Assembly (NCBI GenBank): GCA_011763485.2
Contig: JAANSK020128901.1
Coordinates: 1 to 26,239 of the forward strand
Direction: 5' to 3'
Length of the DNA stretch: 26,239 nt
DNA from: Isoetes engelmannii
Lineage: Eukaryota; Streptophyta; Lycopodiopsida; Isoetales; Isoetaceae
A program made the position numbers and the translations under genes. Numbering within the stretch: position 1 is the first letter of the stretch; each line of letters begins with the position of its first letter. Positions 20,568 through 26,239 of the stretch are shown piece after piece. The notes beneath the pieces were generated by a model, which made no database searches, had not been told where the DNA came from, and saw only the letters and a list, made by a program, of their open reading frames with translations.

Positions 20568-20587
20568 TGAAGCAGAGAGCGTCACAA

Positions 20588-20605
20588 TGATATCAGATCA
20601 TGATC
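20588..20605 (+). other. Primer-binding site of the gypsy-like element
   Basis: TGATATCAGATCATGATC closely resembles the plant primer site TGGTATCAGAGC that pairs with the initiator tRNA-Met, and sits two bases after the LTR's terminal CA. Confidence 0.6.
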
Positions 20606-21150
20606 TTGGTAGACCAAGATTAAGCACTGACCATAACTCTAACTTAGATAACTAATTGGCCTAGTGAAAAAATTGGAACGGGAGTTCCCATTTTGAGCCT
20701 CGATAGATGGAGGAAATTTTTTTTTCCCCATTAGGGTCATAGTTTAAGTTAGAATTTTAGACTATAAAGTTCAAATTGATAGGTTCAAACAATTTTTCTA
20801 GTAAATATAATGTGGAATTGTGTCTACAACCCATGATTCTATTAGGATTTGCTCGAAAAACCATCCGATTTGGAGATCCTAGTGGAAAGTGGTGGGGAGT
20901 AATAGAAATTGCACCATGAACCATTGAAAATTTTAGAAAAATAAAAATTTAGGAGCTATCATTAATATAGGTGGTTGTAATAAATTTTTCCAACCGTCCC
21001 AAAATTAAGTTTGGCCCACACGTGTGTCCCAAATTCGCCCCTTAAAAAGGGCACGTTCTCCAAAATTAGCCCATAACACTTTTTTCTGACCCAAATTGTG
21101 AATTTTGACTTTTTCGTCGGATTTACGAGTCGGTTTCCACGTTAGAATGC
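20606..21150 (+). other. Leader of the gypsy-like element
   Basis: AT-rich noncoding DNA between primer site and first ORF. A short hairpin CTTGGT-AG-ACCAAG lies right after the primer site (about 20604-20617). No open frame of note. Confidence 0.45.
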
Positions 21151-21744
21151 ATGGCACGCTCCAAGATCACGGCGCGCAAAGAAAATTACAGGGGACCAAG
21201 GCTCGATGCCCGGGCGGTAGTGGGCCAGAAGAAAGTTCCGGCGGAGAAGCAGCCAAGAAGAGAAGAGGGGCCGAGCACACCCCCAGAGCCATCGGGCTCC
21301 TCCGATACTTGCTACGAGGAAATGGAGGGACATTCAGAAGATTCTACTCGTCGGGATCTCAGGATTCTGAACGAACAGAAGTTGAAGAATCGGCAACCGA
21401 GGAAGTACAAGAGCAATTGGACTCGGAGGAGGAAGAAGGGCAAGGGAGTGGCAGCGCAAAGCTTAGCCGGGAGGAAGACTAGACCAAGGTCAGAGAAAAC
21501 AACGGCGAGAAGTAAAAGTGCAGGAGTGGTAATTGGAGGGAGGCCGGAAGAAGAACAAGTGGAGCCAAGGGATGAGGAGAAGGAAGAATCGCGGGAGGGG
21601 AGACCAAGATACCACGTATGGCCGAAGATGCTCAAGGCACAGATTTACCTGACGGGCGAGAGGCCATTCAGATTGAAGAGGGACATCACGTACGCTAAGA
21701 AGACGGCAGCGTACAAGAAGTACCTCCGTCGGTGGATGGCGTAA
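21151..21744 (+). mobile_element. First ORF of the gypsy-like fossil, with histone H3-like N-terminus
   Basis: This segment of the fossil encodes a 197-aa basic protein. It begins MARSKITARK, against MARTKQTARK in histone H3. After that come a charged, proline-rich region (about 30-75), a strongly basic K/R-rich region (about 80-125), an acidic E/R region (about 130-150) and a C-terminal basic stretch with RPRYHVWPKMLKAQIYLTGE. No zinc knuckle, protease or capsid signature is visible. By position after LTR, primer site and leader it should be gag or a gag N-terminus. The remaining internal coding region of a whole element (protease, RT, integrase) is not recognised downstream, so this is an incomplete fossil. 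Confidence 0.5.
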
Positions 21745-21954
21745 AGCAAATGGTACCGCCAGCAGAAGCAGCAAAGGTACGTAGAAGGAGGGATGCCAAT
21801 AGCAGCAGGAAAAAGTAGCTACCTCCGAGACCGAAGAAGCCGAAGATGAGGCATTATGAGCCGAACTCTGTGCAGAGCTGGGTCTTTCGGGAGATCCGGC
21901 ATTTCAAGAATGCACGAGTTTGCTGATCAGTCGGCTCCACTTTGAAATATTGTT

Positions 21955-22163
21955 GAGGAAGATTATGCAAGACTTCAAGACAGACCTCCGAGTCATGCAA
22001 AAATGGTAACTGTAATGCCCAAAAAACTGCACTTGGCTCGAAGAATTAGGCGGGATCGCTGAGGGAGATTATGCAAGACTTCAAGACAGATCTCCGAGTC
22101 ATGCAAAAAGGGTAACTGTAATGCCCAAAAACCTGCACTTGGCCCGAAGAATTAGGCGGGATA
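21955..22163. repeat. 106-bp tandem duplication
   Basis: 21955-22056 and 22061-22163 are about 95% identical, sharing GATTATGCAAGACTTCAAGA, GAGTCATGCAAAAA and GAAGAATTAGGCGGGAT. The period is 106 bp. Confidence 0.9.
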
Positions 22164-22297
22164 AGGCTTTAGGGAACTTTTAAAATTTGTTTAAATTTTG
22201 TTAAATTTAGAGTTGTAATGAAGTTTTGAGTAATTAAAATGTTTTTATCACTAAAATTGAGTAAATTTGGGTCAAAATAAATTGGGTCAAATTGGTA
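22164..22297. other. AT-rich spacer
   Basis: Nothing recognised; repeated AAATTTG/TTAAATT words. Confidence 0.5.
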
Positions 22298-22595
22298 AAG
22301 GGGAGTCCACCCAGGTCACATCGCGCAGGACCCCCTTGCTGAGAGTAACGGATCCCCCCCCCCCCGTGCTGTGTGGGCCAGGTCGAATCAATTTGTCCTT
22401 ATTAATGAATTTTCAAAAATAAATTTTTGTGTAGTCTGATGTTAGAGTGAAATAGAGTATTATACCAATTTATGTTGTTCTAATCTAACTTCTGGGGGAA
22501 AGGAGTGGCCACCCGGGTCACACCGCACAGGACCCCCCATTGGAAGCAGTGGACCCCCCCTCCCGCGCGCGCGCGCACGGGGCTTGGGTCGAGTC
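22298..22595. repeat. Pair of GC-rich direct repeats with C-run and GC alternation
   Basis: 22298-22388 and 22499-22595 are diverged copies sharing CCACCC(A/G)GGTCACA, CGC(G/A)CAGGACCCCC and GG(A/C)-GGTCGA ends. The first holds a run of about 13 C, the second CGCGCGCGCGCG. The 110-bp spacer is AT-rich. Both elements are potential non-B DNA. Confidence 0.75.
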
Positions 22596-22818
22596 GAAAA
22601 AGGAGTTTTTCCACAACCCCAATTTTGGCCAAATTTCTTACTACATTGACCTTTTGGCTTCGACTTGTCAAATTTAGAACTTCAAATTAGCCAATTAGGG
22701 ACCATATTGACCCACAATCTAGATCTTTAGAAATCCTAGTTGGGGCATGCACTTCAAGGAAAAGTCTGATGTGGTAGGCCAATAATGAGGTGTCAGGGCA
22801 CGAGATCCAGGAACCTAG

Positions 22819-22826
22819 TATATAAA
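22819..22826 (+). promoter_or_regulatory. TATA box upstream of a broken transcription unit
   Basis: TATATAAA, followed by AC, lies about 110 bp before an ATG at 22935 that begins MAPPTKFEPWYDASNHIHEA. The CT-rich sequence between them (about 22850-22925) suits a plant 5' UTR. The downstream coding is disrupted, so this may be a relic LTR or gene promoter. Confidence 0.4.
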
Positions 22827-22934
22827 CATGCCTTAGATTCACTTTTGACTTACCTAGTCCCCTTTCAGCCCTCCTCCAAACTGAAATTTTCATCCGTGTA
22901 AGATCTTCCTTCATTTCTTTTTGCACCAACTGCT

Positions 22935-24450
22935 ATGGCTCCCCCAACCAAATTTGAGCCATGGTATGATGCTTCCAATCATATCCATGAGGCACCAATG
23001 GATGACATCTATAGGGTGTTCACCCAAGATTTGGCCTACGTGACACTTTAGCAAGAACACTCTTCTATGTAGGCGTCCTTGCAGAATTCAACGAAAGGGT
23101 TTGTCCATAACAGGTAGCCATACCACCAAGGGATGGAGATTGGATTTCTCTCTCAGTCTTGATGGAGATATTGGGCAGCACTGCAAGGCTCAAAAACCAT
23201 ATTTGGAAGGAGACCAGATATATGCCCAATTACATGACCTGTAAGGTGCAACGCCACAAATATCTAGCTGCAACGGTAGCCTTGGCTATCTTCATGTCCT
23301 TCAGAGCCGTGAATAGAATAGGGGAACCCTCAGTCCAACCTCTGAATGTGGCACTCTTGGACACAAGGGTTAGTCAAAACTTCAACCGCGAGCTCGACAC
23401 GGCTGAATATCTCATACAAGGCATAGCGGCGGGCCAGCTGTAACTTGAGGAGGATTATGAAGAGCAGGTTCAGTCCAACGAAGAGACGAGCGCACTTTAG
23501 CGGAGAGGTTGGACAGAAATACTTTGGCAAGAGAGGCATCATCAACTACAGTAGGAGCAACATTGCCACCCTTAGGGATAATGGCTTTAACATCGGTGAT
23601 CATCGAAGGCGAGGAATATCTCCTTGCTAATGACATCTTGTACATGCCATATTGCATAGAGGAATAACTCAGGATAGATGAACTCCATGCACTAATTTCA
23701 AGTACTCAGGAAGATAATTTCATCGACTTCCTAGTACAAGATTTTCTTAGGGAAGTTGCAGAGCAATATTCATACGATGGGGAGACGATGTCAAAATCTG
23801 GAACCCTATCAGCACATCTGACACCAGATAGAGCAGGAACCAATTATCTCGGAGGACTTCAGAGCAATCCAGGCTAATCTTTATAAGCCAGGAAGAGGAC
23901 CAAGAACAGCAGCATAGGCACCACTGGAAGGAACGTCGAGGGGTGGAATAAGAGCGCACGTTGTTCTCAATTGCGCCACCTCCATGAAAAGAGATCATGA
24001 TGATCTATTGGCTCTGAAAGCTCATGAGCAGGCAGTAAGGAGGAAAGCAACATCGAAAGGGAAGGCACCAAAAGGGAAAGCACAAGAAGGGCCATAGAAG
24101 GGTAAAGCACTTCGCTACTACCTACCAACACTACCTCAAGGGCAGATAGCAGTTTTTCATAAGCAGTTTAGCCCAAGGGGTCAGGAAACAATTGCATTGC
24201 TAAATCCATTAACGGGCTTCGGCAGGCATGCTAAGGTAAGCAAAAATACCGATCACATCATTTTCATCAAGCGGTCGGTAGCCCTTTACTATCTGGATTT
24301 TTGCATGGGGCCATTGGAGGGATGCATCCTTAGCAGTAATAGCAGCAATGGTGCCAGAACTTCCAGCTTCTCAGATAGCTACAGCCTTAGAGGGGAATTC
24401 AACACGAAATATCCAGAGAAACATCGGTGGGGGCCTTACACTTAGAGATG
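22935..24450 (+). other. Unrecognised coding-like region, broken, probably element-derived
   Basis: Several plus-strand pieces look protein-like, among them MAPPTKFEPWYDASNHIHEA at the start, 23159-23443 (with YLAATVALAIFMSFRAVNRI) and 24197-24445. A K/G-repetitive stretch (KGKAPKGKAQEG) lies near 24055-24090. No domain is recognised. Its place between the gypsy-like ORF and a satellite suggests retroelement or captured-gene origin. It is clearly broken, with many breaks. Family uncertain. Confidence 0.3.
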
Positions 24451-24469
24451 TCGAGCGCTACACCCACAG

Positions 24470-24640
24470 ACGCTGATTGCTCTCTATCCTTCTCTACTTG
24501 CTTTCTAATTATTGTTTATGTTTTCTTTTATTCTGTAATTGTGATTGCACCAAGTATGAATGAAAATGGTTTTTACAACCTTCATGAATGTATCAACTTT
24601 GTATTTTAATATATGTTCTACTAGAGAAGGGGCCGCCGGC
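24470..24640. other. AT-rich DNA ending in a GC-rich block
   Basis: 24500-24615 resembles a 3' UTR or repeat tail. A GC-rich block follows at 24630-24660 (GGCACGGCCCGGGCCGGGCC), a word common at ends of plant hAT elements, but no partner end or 8-bp duplication was found. Confidence 0.3.
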
Positions 24641-24649
24641 ACGGCCCGG

Positions 24650-25545
24650 GCCGGGCCTCGATTTGGACCTATGATACATATACACCTATCATACCTATAC
24701 CTATCATGTATATCATGGCTATACCTTTTCTTTTACACTCCTCGGCTCGGCCCCGGCCTCCGGCCGGGGCCACGCCTCGATTTGGACCTATGATACATAT
24801 ACACCTATCATACCTATACCTATACCTATCATGGCTATACTTATACCTATACCTATTATACCTATATCTATAACTATCATACCTATATCTATCGTACCAC
24901 CATAGCTATACTCATCATACCTATACCTATACCTATGATACCTATCATACCTATACCTATCATACCTATACCTATCATACCTATTATGTTTATCATACCT
25001 ATACTTATCATACTTATACCTATCACTTCGTACCACCATAGCTATACTTATCATACCTATCATACCTATTATGTTTATCATACCTATACTTATCATACTT
25101 ATACCTATCACCTATGATAACTATACACATATCTATACACCTATATATGATACCTATACTCATACCATCATACCTATACCTATCTCCTATACACCTATCA
25201 TACATATACACCTACCATACCTATACACCTATCATATCGATCATACTTATACACCTATACACCTCTCATACTTATATACCTATCACCTATGATAACTATA
25301 CACATATCTATACACCTATGATACCTATACCCATACCTATCATACCTATACCTATACCTATACCTATACCTATCTCCTATACACCTATCATACATATACA
25401 CCTACCATACCTATACACCTATCATACTTATACACCTATACACCTCTCATACTTATATGCCTATACACCTATCATACCTATCATACATATACACCTATAC
25501 CTATCATACCTATACACCTATATACCCATTATACCTATACAGGTA
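24650..25545. repeat. CCTATA/CCTATCAT satellite with higher-order structure
   Basis: About 890 bp of CCTATA, CCTATCAT and ACACCTAT words. Higher-order repeats: a 175-bp unit starting CACCTATGATAACTATAC at 25109 and 25284; a 132-bp unit marked by CGTACCACCATAGCTATACT at 24894 and 25026; and CGATTTGGACCTATGATACA at about 24659 and 24777. It yields IGMIGI- or YHTY-type false frames. Confidence 0.9.
24749..24771. other. GC-rich perfect hairpin inside the satellite start
   Basis: GGCCCCGGCC, loop TCC, GGCCGGGGCC: 10-bp arms, no mismatch. It sits between the two copies of the CGATTTGGACC block. Confidence 0.85.
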
Positions 25546-26040
25546 CTTACCCATGAGCATCAAGAATATTCTAAAATATTCTATTTTGATTTTTTTACCA
25601 AGTTTCAAAAAAACTTCATATCTTTAGATTGCAATGTTTACCCATGAGCACTTAGAATACTCTAGAACATTCATGGATATTCTATTTTGGTTTTTTACAA
25701 ATGCTTGTCCATAAGCATCAAGAACATTCTAGAACCTTCCAAAACATCCTATTTTAGCGTTTTTCAAAGTTTCAAAAAAACTATCTATTTTTAGATTGAG
25801 GTGCTTACCCATTAGCATTCAGAATATTCTAGACCATTCTTAGACATTCTATTTTATTTTTTGTAAAATTTCAAAGAAACTTTCTATCTTGTTTTAGACT
25901 CATCTGCTTACTTCTGAACAATCTAGATCAATCTAGAACATTCTATTTTTAGTCTTTGTAAGTTTTGAAAAAAACTTTCTATTTTTAGATTTGAGAACAT
26001 TCTAGAACATTAGGGCCATCTAGAGCTCTCTAGAATATTC
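25541..26040. repeat. Degenerate tandem repeat carrying heat-shock elements
   Basis: Units begin near 25545, 25637, 25706, 25805 and 25907 with (C/T)TTACCCATGAGCAT-like starts. Each continues as an alternating GAA/TTC block, then TCTATTTT, a TTCAAA(A/G)AAACT tract and CTATTTTTAGATT. It carries at least six GAA-nn-TTC arrays (see the next entry). It adjoins the CCTATA satellite but is unrelated in sequence. Confidence 0.8.
25564..26040. promoter_or_regulatory. Cluster of heat-shock-element-like sites
   Basis: The binding motif of heat-shock factors is alternating GAA and TTC with 2-bp gaps. Perfect four-box: 25722-25739 (GAACATTCTAGAACCTTC). Near-perfect: 25564-25581, 25655-25672, 25822-25839 and 25995-26012. 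Six boxes, some imperfect: 25916-25943. Three boxes: 26028-26040. Three intact boxes are generally enough for binding by known factors. No gene is seen immediately downstream within the window. Confidence 0.5.
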
Positions 26041-26090
26041 CTAGCTCACCCTTAACTATATCTGAACTTCCAATTATGTCGAGGAGTCAA

Positions 26091-26165
26091 TGGTTGGTGT
26101 AGTGGTAAAGATGGAGTTCGTGGGGCAATGGCCAGGGTTCAAACCCATCCTAAAACATAAAAAAA
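26091..26165 (+). repeat. tRNA-derived SINE head
   Basis: A box TGGTGTAGTGG at 26095-26105 and B box GGTTCAAACCC at 26136-26146, 30 bases apart, as in tRNA genes and plant SINEs. The T-arm partly pairs (GGGTTCAAACCC), but no acceptor stem is evident. The body after the head is AT-rich. Confidence 0.6.
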
Positions 26166-26207
26166 TCTTCTTTTTTATTTTGTAAGTGCTTTGATTTTTG
26201 TGCCAGG

Positions 26208-26239
26208 GAACGCCGCAGCTAACGCCGCATGCGGCGTTC
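26208..26239. other. GC-rich palindrome at the right edge
   Basis: AACGCCGCATGCGGCGTT (26221-26238) is a perfect 18-bp palindrome, preceded by another AACGCCGC at 26209-26216. It may continue beyond the window. Confidence 0.85.

Larger units (their letters stand above)
18964..20586 (+). mobile_element. Ty3/gypsy-like LTR, about 1.62 kb
   Basis: It starts TGTGACTTTTCCCGAG and ends GCGTCACA directly before a primer-binding site, giving the TG...CA ends of an LTR. The length, the TGTGAC-CCCGA start and the CGCCACATGG words resemble long LTRs of Tekay-type chromoviruses (inference). TATTTATA at 19203-19210 is a plausible promoter. It lies inside L1 ORF1. A second LTR was not found in the window, so insertion age cannot be estimated by LTR comparison. 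Confidence 0.6.

Noticed and set aside
21151-21744. A histone H3 gene
   Set aside because: Only the first ten residues resemble H3; the histone fold is absent and the rest is charged low-complexity sequence.
24600-25545. CRISPR array
   Set aside because: The repeats are short, overlapping simple words without spacers of fixed length.
24788-25647. Long frames of YHTY/IPI or DRYRYD repeats
   Set aside because: Translation of the CCTATA satellite; open only because the repeat has no stops in those frames.

Overview
This is nuclear DNA of a land plant, and almost all of it is repeats. The evidence for a plant is the set of element families: Ty1/copia pieces with the usual tRNA-Met-type primer site, a Ty3/gypsy-like LTR of about 1.6 kb, several L1-type LINE pieces ending in a zf-RVT domain, a Tourist-like MITE, and one TPR/SET-family host gene piece of plant type. 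The species cannot be named. The L1 ORF1 with an RRM, and the abundance of CATGCA microsatellite, would fit a fern or another non-seed plant, but that is inference.

Layout. 1-100 is a 24-bp minisatellite containing AGGGTTAACC. 100-2560 is AT-rich and has no recognisable gene; it holds a TATA-like site, a Pol III-like element and a three-unit tandem repeat. 2568-3087 holds a MITE and an overlapping inverted repeat. 3960-4300 is a LINE ORF2 tail. 4722-4890 is a repeat whose inverted 93% copy lies at 13272-13440. 4900-7750 is a nest of minus-strand copia fossils. 10302-11183 (minus) is the best host gene candidate, an intronless 293-aa TPR protein matching only the N-terminal part of the plant TPR-SET (SMYD4-like) family. 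12430-12960 and 16985-17335 are further LINE tails, and 16684-16810 is a copia RNase H end.

17340-18963 is a damaged L1 ORF1 (coiled coil plus RRM). A gypsy-like fossil begins exactly at its broken end: LTR 18964-20586, primer site 20588-20605, leader, then an open ORF at 21151-21744 whose first ten residues closely copy the histone H3 tail. 21955-24450 contains duplicated blocks, a good TATA box and unrecognised coding-like pieces. 24650-25545 is a CCTATA/CCTATCAT satellite with a higher-order period of 175 bp. 25541-26040 is a different degenerate tandem repeat in which every unit carries heat-shock-element arrays. The window ends in a tRNA-type SINE head and a GC-rich palindrome.

No operon-like or cooperating gene set is visible. 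The most interesting candidates are the heat-shock-element satellite, the H3-tail mimic at the start of the retroelement ORF, the inverted 169-bp pair bracketing 8.4 kb that includes the TPR gene, and the RRM-type L1 ORF1.
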